Of a DNA stretch of 64,000 bases, positions 1 to 8,743 are shown piece by piece; position 1 is the first letter of the stretch; each line of letters begins with the position of its first letter. The stretch comes from Marinobacterium rhizophilum (GTDB lineage Bacteria > Pseudomonadota > Gammaproteobacteria > Pseudomonadales > Balneatricaceae), in assembly GCF_024397915.1 (NCBI RefSeq), contig NZ_CP073347.1, forward strand, positions 2,790,001 through 2,854,000, given 5' to 3'. A model generated the notes under the pieces. The model did not search any database and had not been told where the DNA came from. It worked only from the letters and a program-made list of their open reading frames with translations. The translations under genes were made by a program, and so were the position numbers.

Positions 1-1
1 C

Positions 2-1243
2 AGGGCCATGCTCAGAGTCGAGGGAGAACTGGCCGAGGCCCAGGCCGAAGCCGGCCTGATTCCGGCTGAAGCCGCCAGTGCCATCGCCGCAGCGGCGGCC
101 TCACTGGTACCTGATCCTGACAGCCTGGCGGCGGGCACAGCCTCTGCCGGCGTGCCGATCCCGGCGCTGGTCAAGGCACTGAAAGCGGCCCTGCCCGCCG
201 AACAGGCGCGCTGGGTGCACTTCGGTGCCACCAGCCAGGATATCGTCGATACCGCGCTGGTGCTGAACTGCGCCGAGCTGATAACGCTGTTTGAAAGCCG
301 CCTCAAGGCCATGATCACCGCCCTGGCGGACCTGGCCGACGCCCAGCGTGGCACTCTGGTGGCCGGGCGCACCCGCACCCAGCAGGCCGTGCCGATGAGT
401 TTTGGCTTCAAGGTGGCACAGTGGCTCTCGCCACTGTTGCGCCAGCTGGAACGTCTTGAGGAACTCAAACCCCGGCTGCTGAAAACCCAGCTCGGCGGTG
501 CCGTCGGCACCCTGGCCGCCATGGGCGACAAGGCCGATCTGTGCGGCCAGATACTGGCGCGCAGGCTCGGTCTGGGCTGCGGCAACAACTGGCATACCCA
601 GCGCGACAGCCTGGTGGAGCTTTCCGGCTGGCTCGGTCTCTGCACCGGTGCCCTCGGAAAAATGTCCCAGGACTGGCTGCTCATGGCCCAGACCGAGGTC
701 GGCGAAATTCGCTTCAGTAATGGTGGCGCCTCGTCCACCATGCCGCAGAAATGCAACCCGGTGAATGCCGAGATCATGCTGGCCATGGCACGGCACAACG
801 CCGGTCTTGTCGGCCAGATGCACCAGGCCATGCTGCATGAGCACGAGCGCAGTGGCAGCAGCTGGGCACAGGAGTGGCTGCTGTTGCCGCAGCAACTGAT
901 GAGCACCGCCGTCGCCCTGAAACACGGCCTCGACGCCATGGCACATATCGAGATCAACCCCACCCGCATGCTGCACAATCTCGGCGCCTTTAACGGCGTG
1001 ATCTACGCGGAAGCCGCCACCTTCGAACTGGCCCGCAGCATGCCCCGCGACCAGGCGGCCAGCCTGCTGAAACAGGCCTGCAGCGAGGCTATGTCAGGCG
1101 ATGCGCACCTGTTTGACCTTGTGGCCCGGCACAGCGGTGTGCAGCTGGACGTCACCCAGATGCAGCAGCGCCTGCTGAGCGATGGCGCCACCACTGCCTG
1201 GCTCGACGCCGTGCTGCAGCAGGCCCGCGCGCAACAGCCCTGA
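2..1243 (+). CDS. pcaB: 3-carboxy-cis,cis-muconate cycloisomerase, 5' end outside window
   Basis: Converts 3-carboxy-cis,cis-muconate to 4-carboxymuconolactone in the protocatechuate branch of the beta-ketoadipate pathway; cytoplasmic. The protein is of the fumarase/aspartase/adenylosuccinate lyase superfamily and shows the signature GGASSTMPQKCNP about 240 residues into the visible part. The frame is open to the window edge, and the residues around the first ATG (position 8) align with the interior of the N-terminal helix of PcaB proteins, so the true start lies upstream. About 413 residues are visible of a usual 450. An AEC transporter gene follows 42 bases later on the same strand. The alternative, adenylosuccinate lyase, is less likely from the aromatic-catabolism context. 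Confidence 0.85.
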   Translation, partial: RAMLRVEGELAEAQAEAGLIPAEAASAIAAAAASLVPDPDSLAAGTASAGVPIPALVKALKAALPAEQARWVHFGATSQDIVDTALVLNCAELITLFESRLKAMITALADLADAQRGTLVAGRTRTQQAVPMSFGFKVAQWLSPLLRQLERLEELKPRLLKTQLGGAVGTLAAMGDKADLCGQILARRLGLGCGNNWHTQRDSLVELSGWLGLCTGALGKMSQDWLLMAQTEVGEIRFSNGGASSTMPQKCNPVNAEIMLAMARHNAGLVGQMHQAMLHEHERSGSSWAQEWLLLPQQLMSTAVALKHGLDAMAHIEINPTRMLHNLGAFNGVIYAEAATFELARSMPRDQAASLLKQACSEAMSGDAHLFDLVARHSGVQLDVTQMQQRLLSDGATTAWLDAVLQQARAQQP

Positions 1244-1285
1244 CAGCCCCCTTAAACCGATTGAGCCGTTGCCACGGAGGCACCC

Positions 1286-2221
1286 ATGCTGGCTGTACTG
1301 TCCACCACCGCGCCGATCTTTCTGCTGATCGCGCTGGGCTTTATCGCGGTACGCACACGCCTGATGCCCGGCGATGCCATCCCCGGGCTTGGCCGGCTGG
1401 TCATGTATATCGCCATGCCAGCGCTGATCTTCAGCACCCTCACCCGAATGGAATTCGGCGAAGTGATCGACTCCACCTATTTGCTGGTCTACGGCCTGGG
1501 GTCGGCGCTGGCACTGGCGGCGGGTATTGGCCTGAGCATGCTGCTGTTTCGCGACTCCATTGCCGCAGGCGGGGTAAAGGGCATCGGCATGGCGATGTCA
1601 AACAGTGCCTTTATCGGCTATCCGGTGCTGATACAGGTCTTCGATGACCCGCCCACCAATGCCTTCGCCATGGGCCTGATGGTCGAGAACATGCTGATTC
1701 TGCCGCTGGCCCTGGTACTGATCGAGTACGGAGTGGGGCGCCAGAATGGCACCACCCTGGCCAGTGCCTGGAAATCGGTAATTATACGGGTGATGAAAAA
1801 TCCGCTGATCATCGCCATTGTCGCCGGCCTTATAGCCTCGGCCCTGGAACTGCAACTGCCGGCGGTTGTTGATCAGAGTCTTGGCATGCTGGCCGGCGTC
1901 GCCGCACCGATCGCCCTGTTCGTGGTGGGCGGCTCCCTGGTGAACAGCTCGCTGCGCGGCAATGTGTCGGAAATCGGCCTGGTGGTGGTGGGCAAGTTGG
2001 CGCTGCACCCCTTGATGATGGTGCTGCTGATCTGGCTTTTGCCGGATTTCGATCCGCGTCTGCAGCTGGCCGCGGTGCTGATGGCCGCCATGCCGATGAT
2101 GAGCATCTACCCGATCATCGGCGGCAATTACGGCTACCGGAATATCTGCGCCAGCACTCTGCTGGTCACCACCGTGGCATCCTTCGTCACCATCACGCTG
2201 GCGCTCAAGCTACTGCTGTAA
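1286..2221 (+). CDS. AEC family (auxin efflux carrier-like) transporter
   Basis: A 311-residue integral membrane protein of the AEC/MdcF family, which exports or exchanges small organic acids such as malonate or malate. It is hydrophobic throughout, with about ten predicted membrane helices in two halves and a soluble middle stretch, as expected for the family. The start follows a good ribosome site (GGAGG, 6 bases before ATG). Position directly after pcaB suggests co-transcription and transport of an aromatic-derived acid, but the substrate cannot be read from the sequence. The gene ends 13 bases before the stop of the convergent GntR gene. Confidence 0.8.
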   Translation: MLAVLSTTAPIFLLIALGFIAVRTRLMPGDAIPGLGRLVMYIAMPALIFSTLTRMEFGEVIDSTYLLVYGLGSALALAAGIGLSMLLFRDSIAAGGVKGIGMAMSNSAFIGYPVLIQVFDDPPTNAFAMGLMVENMLILPLALVLIEYGVGRQNGTTLASAWKSVIIRVMKNPLIIAIVAGLIASALELQLPAVVDQSLGMLAGVAAPIALFVVGGSLVNSSLRGNVSEIGLVVVGKLALHPLMMVLLIWLLPDFDPRLQLAAVLMAAMPMMSIYPIIGGNYGYRNICASTLLVTTVASFVTITLALKLLL

Positions 2222-2234
2222 ACGGCAAGCGTAC

Positions 2235-2900
2235 TCAGAGCGGCAACTCGCTGCCCTTGTTGATGTGCTCGGTCAGCAGTGCAGTGGCGGCATCCAGCTG
2301 GTCATCCAGCATCAGCGTTACCAGTTGCTGATGCTCGTCCGCCACCGCTTCGCCCCGAAACGGCCGCTTTTTGAGGGCCAGCACCTGGTACCGCATGAAG
2401 AGTTCAAGTATGGAGGCGTGATAACGGATCAGCTGCTTCGAGCCACTGTTGGCAACGATGGTCATGTGGAAATCGCGGTCCGCCTTTTCCCAGTCTCGTG
2501 CATGGGCGGACTCGTCTTCCATCATCAGCTTTTCCATGCAGCCCAGGCGGTAATGGGCGCTGATCAGGGAGGATTTCCAGTCCATTCGATTCTGGCTGTT
2601 GGCCATGGATTTTCGCAACCCCAGCGTTTCCAGCTGCACGCGCAGCTCGATCAGCTCCTCCAGGTCGGACATGGACACCGGGTTCACCCGAAAGCCCTTC
2701 TGGTCCTCGAAGGCGACAAAGCCATCGGATACCAGCCGCATCAGGGTTTCGCGCAGGGTGTTCACACTGACCCCGTAGCGCGTCCGCAGCTCACTGAGCT
2801 TGAGCTTCTGACCCGGGCCCAGGCTCCCGGCGACGATGTCGTTGCGCAGACTCTCGTATGCCGTCTGTCCAACCAGTTTACGGTCCACCGCAGTATTCAT
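2235..2900 (-). CDS. GntR family transcriptional regulator, FCD type
   Basis: A 221-residue regulator. The N-terminal winged helix-turn-helix (about residues 12-75, including YGVSVNTLRETLMRL) is followed by an all-helical FCD ligand-binding domain; in that family the conserved Asp and His residues bind a metal and an organic acid. The frame is open 213 bases further upstream, but that extension is simply translation of the 51-bp repeats, so the ATG at 2900 is chosen. It probably controls the neighbouring aroE/TRAP genes or pcaB; its ligand is unknown. It is convergent with the AEC transporter gene. Confidence 0.85.
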   Translation of the reverse strand: MNTAVDRKLVGQTAYESLRNDIVAGSLGPGQKLKLSELRTRYGVSVNTLRETLMRLVSDGFVAFEDQKGFRVNPVSMSDLEELIELRVQLETLGLRKSMANSQNRMDWKSSLISAHYRLGCMEKLMMEDESAHARDWEKADRDFHMTIVANSGSKQLIRYHASILELFMRYQVLALKKRPFRGEAVADEHQQLVTLMLDDQLDAATALLTEHINKGSELPL

Positions 2901-2984
2901 TCTTGTGCTCGCAAGGTATCTGACAATTAGAGTTTCGCTCAATATTACTCCAAATGTAGGTGGCTTTCTCCCCAGCGAGCAATA

Positions 2985-3175
2985 CCGCCAGGGATGGTGG
3001 AAATCCTGCACGTGCCGGGAGCAACTTGCAGGGGACCACCAGGGAAGGTGGAAATCCTGCACGTGCCGGGAGCAACTTGCAGGGAACCGCCAGGGATGGT
3101 GGAAATCCTGCAAGTGCAGGGAGCAACTTGCAGGGGCCGCCAGGGAAGGCGGGAATCCCGATATTGCAGAAGCAC
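2985..3175. repeat. 51-bp tandem repeat array with internal hairpin
   Basis: Units begin near 2985, 3036 and 3087, with a degenerate fourth from about 3137, giving a 51-base period. Each unit holds an imperfect palindrome running from CCTGCA to TGCAGG around GTGCCGGGAGCAAC, so each could fold as a hairpin. Because 51 is a multiple of three, the array is open in several frames on both strands, but no protein is indicated. It lies downstream of the aroE-like stop codon and upstream of the GntR start. The units do not resemble the aroE tail. Confidence 0.85.
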
Positions 3176-3268
3176 ATATCAGCGACCGTACAGGACGGAC
3201 CTGCGCGACACGACTGGCCGCGCGGGCAAACGGGCTTCTCCCCGTTATCCTGCAGACAGGAAATACAC

Positions 3269-4120
3269 TTAGCCGATCAGATCACTCTTGAGGTCAAAAC
3301 GCTGCTTGAAGCCTTGCAGTACCTTGGCGGCGTCGGCCCGCACGCCGGTAAAAATTTCGAAGGCATCGATGCCCTGGTAAATGAACAGGTCGAAGCCCGA
3401 GACAATGGACAGACCCTGGCGGTGCGCCGCCACCAGAAACTCGGTATCAATGGGTGTATAGACCGCATCGAAGGCCCAGCGCTGCGAACCGATCAACTCG
3501 GCGGCTATCGGCAGACCCGGCGTCTTGTAGTGCCCCACCGGGGTGCAATTCACCAGACCATCGGCACTGGCGGCGATGGCCTCCAGGTCTTCGGGGGCAA
3601 CGCTGGACGCCTTGAAGCCGGCGGTATTGAGGGCGCCGGCCAGGGATGCAGCACTGTTGGCATTGAGATCCGCAATCATCACCTCGGTGGCGCCAACCTC
3701 AAACAGCCCGAAGGCCACGGCACGGCCGACGCCACCGGCACCGATCAGCAGCACCCGCCCGGCCGCGTGCTCTCCGACTCGGCCGCGATAGCCGCGGATA
3801 AAGCCGCTGTAATCGGTATTGTGCGCGGCCACTGTGCCGCCGAGGTTCAGCGTGTTGGTGGAGCCCACTAGCCGGGCGCCCTGATAGACCTCGGCCGCAT
3901 GGCCAAGCGCCAGCTGCTTGTAGGGAAACGTAACATTAACGCCGCGGTAGCCTTGCTCACGCAGGCGCTTCAGAGTTGCAGCGAAGGCCGCTTCACTGGC
4001 ATCCGCCGGCTCATGCAATTCATAGCTCACCGCAAGATCGTGCATTTCGCCCAGCATCCCGTGCAGGGCGGGCGAGCGGGACTGGGCAATCGATTGCCCG
4101 ATGAGACCAAGCTTCAACAT
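3269..4120 (-). CDS. aroE: quinate/shikimate dehydrogenase (AroE family)
   Basis: A 283-residue AroE-family enzyme that interconverts shikimate or quinate and the 3-dehydro compounds. The substrate-binding motif SRSPALHG is at residues 14-21, the VNVTFPYK motif with the catalytic Lys is near 62-69, and the NTD motif is present. The nucleotide fold GAGGVGRA is followed by an Asp (MIADLN) where NADP-dependent biosynthetic AroE normally has NRT, which points to NAD(H) use and a catabolic role like YdiB or QsuD. It is divergent from a TRAP transporter and a type II dehydroquinase gene, which fits quinate or shikimate catabolism. An independent biosynthetic aroE is expected elsewhere. Confidence 0.85.
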   Translation of the reverse strand: MLKLGLIGQSIAQSRSPALHGMLGEMHDLAVSYELHEPADASEAAFAATLKRLREQGYRGVNVTFPYKQLALGHAAEVYQGARLVGSTNTLNLGGTVAAHNTDYSGFIRGYRGRVGEHAAGRVLLIGAGGVGRAVAFGLFEVGATEVMIADLNANSAASLAGALNTAGFKASSVAPEDLEAIAASADGLVNCTPVGHYKTPGLPIAAELIGSQRWAFDAVYTPIDTEFLVAAHRQGLSIVSGFDLFIYQGIDAFEIFTGVRADAAKVLQGFKQRFDLKSDLIG

Positions 4121-4680
4121 TCTTATGCTCCACAGCGGCGATGCATCCGCCGAATCATTCCAAAGGTCGCAGGGAGACCGGCTAGCGGCTTCGGACCGCT
4201 GTAGCCGATACCTGCGCTGACGATGAGCAGATAATAGCCATCACAACCAATAATCGTCAATATCTATGATATTTATAAAAATATAGGAGATTTTTATATT
4301 GGAGCTGAAACCCGCACAGCGCCTGGCCAGGGCGCGACCTGCGCAGTTCATATATCAATAAAGGAATATAAAAAATAAAAAATATTATTATTTATATCGA
4401 ACTTTGGATCCAACCACAGAAACGGGGACCCATCCTGCCTGAAAAACACCGAACCACGTGAAATCAACGACTTGCAACCCCTCACAGAACGGCAGAGACA
4501 AGAGCACAAACTGACAACCAAAAATATAGGGTATTTTTAACTTAAACCTACGAACTTGACGATGATCAATACTATTGCTAGCCTGCATTTCAATCACAGG
4601 CCACAGCCTGCTGAGCCAGATCGCCACAACAACAAGTGATCACGGATTCATACAGGGATCCTGTCTTTGGAGAGAGAAGC
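4121..4680. promoter_or_regulatory. AT-rich divergent intergenic region between aroE and dctP
   Basis: No gene is supported in these 560 bases. The central part is strikingly AT-rich compared with its surroundings, with runs such as ATATTTATAAAAATATAGG around 4265-4290. A possible sigma-70 promoter for the TRAP operon is TTGACG at 4556 and TAGCCT at 4579, spacing 17, but the -10 match is poor. The region is the natural site for control by the neighbouring GntR protein. The ribosome site GGAGAGAG lies just before the dctP ATG at 4681. Confidence 0.5.
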
Positions 4681-5700
4681 ATGAAACTTTCAACAAAAAA
4701 AATAACACTGGGATTAGCGACTGCCGCCGCCATCCTTGCCCTGCAGGCCCAGGCTGCCGATATTGAACTGACACTCGGGCACGTCGACCCCCAGGAATGG
4801 ACGACGTCCAAGAAAGGCGCCGCCTCCAAGGTATTCAAGGACCTGGTTGAAGCCGAATCCGGGGGGCGTATTGCCGTGAACGTTTACCCGGCTGGCCAGC
4901 TGGGCGGCGAAACCGACCTGCTGCAATCCGCCCAGGAAGGCACCCTGAGCATGGCCATGGTATCCGGTGCCTACTCCAAGCTCTGTGCCGAAGCCTCGGT
5001 GCTGGAAATCCCCTACCTGTTCCCTTCCGCCCCGACGGCCTGGGAAGTGCTGGACGGTGAATTCGGCAAGGCACTTGGTGAGCACTGCCTGCAGAAAACC
5101 GGCCTGCGCACCCTGGCCTACGGCGAAACCGGCTTTCGCAACTTCACCAACTCCAAGCGGCCAATCGCCGAACCCAAGGATCTGGAAGGCCTGAAAATTC
5201 GCGTCATGACCACGCCGCTATACGTGGAGATGGTCAAGTCCCTGGGTGGCGAACCGACGCCCATCGCCTGGCCTGAAGTCCCCTCGGCCCTGGCCACCGG
5301 TGTGGTCGATGGCCAGGAAAACCCGGTCAGCGTGATCTACGGCAACAAGTTCTACGAAATGCAGAAGTACATCAGCCTGGATGGTCACGTCTACGGCACC
5401 GACTTCCTGCTGATGAACGACGAACTGCTGCAGAGTCTGAGCCCGCAGGATCAGGCCATCATCAAGCGCGCCGCCAAGGTCGCGGGCCTGGTAGGCCGCG
5501 CCATTCAGCAGGTCAATTCCGCTGAAGGCCTGGCGAAACTGGCCGAAAACGGCATGAAAATCACCGTGCCCAACGCCGAGCAGATGGGCAAATTCCAGGC
5601 CGCGGCACAGCCCGCCGTCATCGAATGGCTGAAAGGCGAAATCGATCCAAGCTGGATCACCAAGGCCCAGGATGCGGTCAAGACAGCGACTTCCAACTAA
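4681..5700 (+). CDS. dctP: TRAP transporter solute-binding protein, DctP family
   Basis: A 339-residue periplasmic binding protein that delivers a carboxylate to the DctQM permease. It has a clear signal peptide, basic MKLSTKK then a hydrophobic stretch, with cleavage probably after LQAQA. The conserved Arg in GLKIRVM (about residue 175) is the family's carboxylate-binding residue. The ATG at 4681 is chosen over an upstream ATG because it has a strong ribosome site and begins the signal peptide. With aroE and aroQ flanking the system, quinate, shikimate or a related hydroxy-acid is the most likely substrate (inference). Confidence 0.9.
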   Translation: MKLSTKKITLGLATAAAILALQAQAADIELTLGHVDPQEWTTSKKGAASKVFKDLVEAESGGRIAVNVYPAGQLGGETDLLQSAQEGTLSMAMVSGAYSKLCAEASVLEIPYLFPSAPTAWEVLDGEFGKALGEHCLQKTGLRTLAYGETGFRNFTNSKRPIAEPKDLEGLKIRVMTTPLYVEMVKSLGGEPTPIAWPEVPSALATGVVDGQENPVSVIYGNKFYEMQKYISLDGHVYGTDFLLMNDELLQSLSPQDQAIIKRAAKVAGLVGRAIQQVNSAEGLAKLAENGMKITVPNAEQMGKFQAAAQPAVIEWLKGEIDPSWITKAQDAVKTATSN

Positions 5701-5778
5701 TATTTTCTGATCGGTGAACGCCGGAGATCCTGTATCTCCGGCGTGCACACATCTACCTGTTTTCCGGGATCGCAGCTT

Positions 5779-6240
5779 ATGAAGCTTCTCTACAAGAAAG
5801 TCCTGTCCTGGCTGACGGGCACATCACTCTTTATCGTCTTTGCGGTGGTGCTGGTCAGCAGCATGAGCCGCTATACCTTCAATGCCCCCATTCTGTGGAG
5901 CGAGGAAGTCGCCAAGTTCGCCATGATCTACGGCGCCATGTTTGGCAGCATCCTGTGCTACCTCGAAGGAATCCATATCAAGTTCAGTTTTGTGGAAGAC
6001 AACGTACCGGCACCGGTGCGAAAGCTGCTGGCCATCGCCGTCGACCTGGTCACCCTGGTGGCAGGTGGCGTACTGGCCTGGTCGGGCTACCTGTTTGTGC
6101 TCAAGCGCGGCGCCATCCTGGCCCCGGGTACCGGTTTGCCGATGTACCTGTTCCAGTGCGCCATGATCGCCGGCGGTATCGGCCTGATACTGGCGGCGCT
6201 GATCAAGCTGTCCGAGCACCGCAGCAGCGCCGCGGCCTGA
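5779..6240 (+). CDS. dctQ: TRAP transporter small permease, DctQ family
   Basis: A 153-residue protein with four predicted membrane helices, the usual length and form of DctQ, the small membrane subunit that pairs with DctM. The conserved WSEEVAKF-like segment after the first helices is characteristic. The ATG at 5779 is preferred; an upstream GTG at 5743 would add 12 non-hydrophobic residues. It lies 78 bases after dctP and 84 bases before dctM in one operon. Confidence 0.88.
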   Translation: MKLLYKKVLSWLTGTSLFIVFAVVLVSSMSRYTFNAPILWSEEVAKFAMIYGAMFGSILCYLEGIHIKFSFVEDNVPAPVRKLLAIAVDLVTLVAGGVLAWSGYLFVLKRGAILAPGTGLPMYLFQCAMIAGGIGLILAALIKLSEHRSSAAA

Positions 6241-6324
6241 CTGCCGGGTACCCCGCACCACTGAACAAGAGCCAAGGCCTCGATCTGCCACCGCCGAGCG
6301 ACGCCCAATAGAGCGAACAAGACT

Positions 6325-7593
6325 ATGGTTGGATTTCTGATACTGTTTGTACTGCTGGCCATCGGCAGCCCCATTGCCTTTGCCATCCTGCTGGCCGTGT
6401 TTGGGCATGTATCCCAGACACCCTTTTCCTTTGGCCTGGTGAGCCAGCGCATCTTTTCCGGCCTCGACTCTTTCGCCATCCTGGCCATTCCGCTGTTCGT
6501 GCTGGCCGGCGAGCTGATGAACGAGAGCGGCATTACCGGGCGCATCATCAACTTCGCCAATGCCCTGGTCGGCCACATGAAGGCCGGCCTGGCGCAGGTA
6601 AACATCTGGGCTTCGGTTATTTTTGCAGGCCTGTCCGGCTCCGCCGTGGCGGATACCTCGGCACTGGGCCGCATCTTTATCCCCACCATGGAAAAGGAAG
6701 GCTATCCGCGGGATTTCGCCGCCGCCCTGACCGCCGCATCCTCCGTGATCGGCCCCATGATCCCGCCCAGTATTCCGGTCATCATCTACGCCCTGATCAC
6801 CACCGGCGTGTCGGTACCGGCGCTGTTCCTGGCAGGCGTGGCCCCCGGCGTGCTGCTGGCCATCGGCCTGTCGATCTATGTGCGTTTCTTCGCCGCCCAC
6901 TATGCCCCGCTGCGCGAAAAGCTGTCGGCCAGGGAGCGCCTCAAGGCCTTTGTCGAGGCACTGATTCCGCTGTTCATGCCGGTCTTTATCGTCGGCTCCA
7001 TTATCACCGGTATTGTGACCCCCACCGAAGCTGCCGCATTGGCGGCGGGCTACGCCCTGATCGCAGGCATGTTCGTGCTGAAAAGCCTGCAGCTGAACCA
7101 GTTGCCAAAAATATTTACCCGTGCCATGCGTGACTCGTCGATCATTCTGATCATTATTGCCGTGGTGGCGGCCGCCAACTGGATGCTGACGTTCTCCCGC
7201 GTGCCCCAGAGCATCAGCAGCTTTGTGCTGGACGAGATCTCGAGCCCCTGGGTTTTCCTGATCGCGGTCAACCTGATTCTGCTGGTTGTCGGCCTGTTTC
7301 TCGAAGGCATTGCCGCCATGCTGATTCTGCTGCCGATCCTGCACCCCATCGCCATGAGCCTGGGGATTGATCCGACACACTTTGGCATCGTGGTGATTTT
7401 CAACCTGATGATCGGCCTGGTGACACCGCCGATGGGGATCTGCCTGTTCGTGTCCAATTCCATCGCCAATGTGGGAATGGGAGCGATTTCGCGCCGCATC
7501 ATGCCGATGTTCCTGGTTGAACTGCTGGTACTGATCGTTATCACCTTTATTCCGCAGACCGTGACCTTTATCCCCCGGCTGTTTGGCTACTGA
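6325..7593 (+). CDS. dctM: TRAP transporter large permease, DctM family
   Basis: A 422-residue, highly hydrophobic protein with about 12 membrane helices, the sodium-coupled channel subunit of the TRAP system. Family hallmarks are visible: the GLSGSAVADTSALG segment in the first half and GLVTPPMG in the second, the two conserved loop motifs of DctM. It is full length. The stop overlaps the region just before aroQ, whose ribosome site is 10 bases downstream, so translation of the two is probably coupled. Confidence 0.92.
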   Translation: MVGFLILFVLLAIGSPIAFAILLAVFGHVSQTPFSFGLVSQRIFSGLDSFAILAIPLFVLAGELMNESGITGRIINFANALVGHMKAGLAQVNIWASVIFAGLSGSAVADTSALGRIFIPTMEKEGYPRDFAAALTAASSVIGPMIPPSIPVIIYALITTGVSVPALFLAGVAPGVLLAIGLSIYVRFFAAHYAPLREKLSARERLKAFVEALIPLFMPVFIVGSIITGIVTPTEAAALAAGYALIAGMFVLKSLQLNQLPKIFTRAMRDSSIILIIIAVVAAANWMLTFSRVPQSISSFVLDEISSPWVFLIAVNLILLVVGLFLEGIAAMLILLPILHPIAMSLGIDPTHFGIVVIFNLMIGLVTPPMGICLFVSNSIANVGMGAISRRIMPMFLVELLVLIVITFIPQTVTFIPRLFGY

Positions 7594-7610
7594 TGATCAC
7601 GGAGAACGGT

Positions 7611-8045
7611 ATGAGCAAATGCATATACGTATTGAACGGCCCCAACCTGAACCTGCTGGGCAGCCGCCAGCCAGAGATCTACGGCGCTGAAACCCTGGCA
7701 GACGTGCACAGGCGACTGCTCGGGCGGGCGCTGGAGCTGGGCCTTGAAATCGAGTTCTTTCAGAGCAACAGCGAGGGGGAAATCATCGACAAGATCCACG
7801 AAGCCCGCAGCCGAGCCCGGGGAATCATTATTAATCCGGCGGCCTACAGCCATACCTCGGTGGCGATCCTGGATGCGCTGAACACCTTCGAGCAGCCGGT
7901 GATCGAGGTACATATTTCCAATATCCACCAGCGCGAAAGCTTCCGCCATCATTCCTTTGTCTCTGCCAGGGCCGAAGGCGTGATTGCAGGCCTGGGTACC
8001 CTGGGGTACCTGCTGGCGCTGGAGTACTTTGCAAAGGGGAGCTAA
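7611..8045 (+). CDS. aroQ: type II 3-dehydroquinate dehydratase
   Basis: A 144-residue type II dehydroquinase that dehydrates 3-dehydroquinate to 3-dehydroshikimate. The hallmark motifs are all present: NGPNLNLLGSRQPEIYG near the N-terminus with the catalytic Tyr at its end, FFQSNSEGEIID, NPAAYSHTS, and EVHISNIHQRESFRHHS containing the active-site His region. The ATG at 7611 has a ribosome site (GGAG); the frame opens 18 bases earlier without one. As the last gene of the TRAP operon it is probably the catabolic copy, feeding quinate-derived carbon toward protocatechuate and hence PcaB. Confidence 0.93.
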   Translation: MSKCIYVLNGPNLNLLGSRQPEIYGAETLADVHRRLLGRALELGLEIEFFQSNSEGEIIDKIHEARSRARGIIINPAAYSHTSVAILDALNTFEQPVIEVHISNIHQRESFRHHSFVSARAEGVIAGLGTLGYLLALEYFAKGS

Positions 8046-8146
8046 GCACCAGGTGTCGGAACAACCCGGGGCGGCACCCTGCTCGCAGGCATGCCGCCCT
8101 GTCACCTGCGGGCCAGCCGCGCTGCGTCCAATGCCGGGCCTGGGCT

Positions 8147-8653
8147 CTAGCGGCCCTGGCGCCCGCTGGCAATCAATACACTCTGATCGACAATTACCTC
8201 GGCCAGCGTGATCACCGTGCGGGCCATTTCCCGCGACAGGTTGATCATCAGCAAGCCAAAATCATCCGGCGCCTGCAGGTGCAGTTCAAAAAACTGATCC
8301 GAAGAAATATGCACCAGGATTGTGGCCTGCTGCGCCACGCTGGTTGACCAGTGATCGTGCAGGCCGATCATGTCGACAAAGCCGAGTTGCTCGCCCTGGC
8401 GGTATAGTCGCGTCAGCGCATCCCGGTCGTGATGATGCATGTAGAGGGCGATGGTGCCCTGGAGAATAACGTAGAAGCCGTCGGCCTTGTCGCCCGGGCG
8501 GTACAGCACTTCACCCTGGGAAAGCTCCATCACCTGTCCGGTTTCGAGCAGGCTGAGAATAGTGCTGTCCTGCAGGGCGCCGAACGTCGACAGGGCGCGG
8601 AAGTAATCGGCGCCCCAGGCCTGTAACAGCTCAACACCGGCAATCGTCTTCAT
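8147..8653 (-). CDS. cyclic nucleotide-binding domain protein
   Basis: A 168-residue protein with a single Crp-like cyclic-nucleotide-binding beta barrel (about residues 20-130, with the pattern GEVLYRPGDKADGFYVILQG). No C-terminal winged helix is visible, and the protein ends in a long helix, so it is probably a sensor or partner-binding protein rather than a DNA-binding regulator. The phosphate-binding cassette is degenerate, so nucleotide binding is uncertain. The ATG at 8653 is used; an upstream in-frame start lacks support. It lies just downstream of folE on the same strand. Confidence 0.7.
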   Translation of the reverse strand: MKTIAGVELLQAWGADYFRALSTFGALQDSTILSLLETGQVMELSQGEVLYRPGDKADGFYVILQGTIALYMHHHDRDALTRLYRQGEQLGFVDMIGLHDHWSTSVAQQATILVHISSDQFFELHLQAPDDFGLLMINLSREMARTVITLAEVIVDQSVLIASGRQGR

Positions 8654-8743
8654 GGTACCTGTCCCGAACAGGAAGAGTGTTCCCCCTATAGGCAACGCGA
8701 CAGCCTGGGAGTTTCCCCCCGGCCCGTCGCCCGGATGCCCTGG

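Noticed and set aside
2901..3113. N-terminal extension of the GntR protein
   Set aside because: The extension is a translation of the 51-base repeat array, and the ATG at 2900 gives the standard length.
5824..7380. 518-codon open frame on the minus strand
   Set aside because: It lies opposite dctQ and dctM, has a Gln/Gly/His-rich composition with no domain, and has no credible ribosome site.
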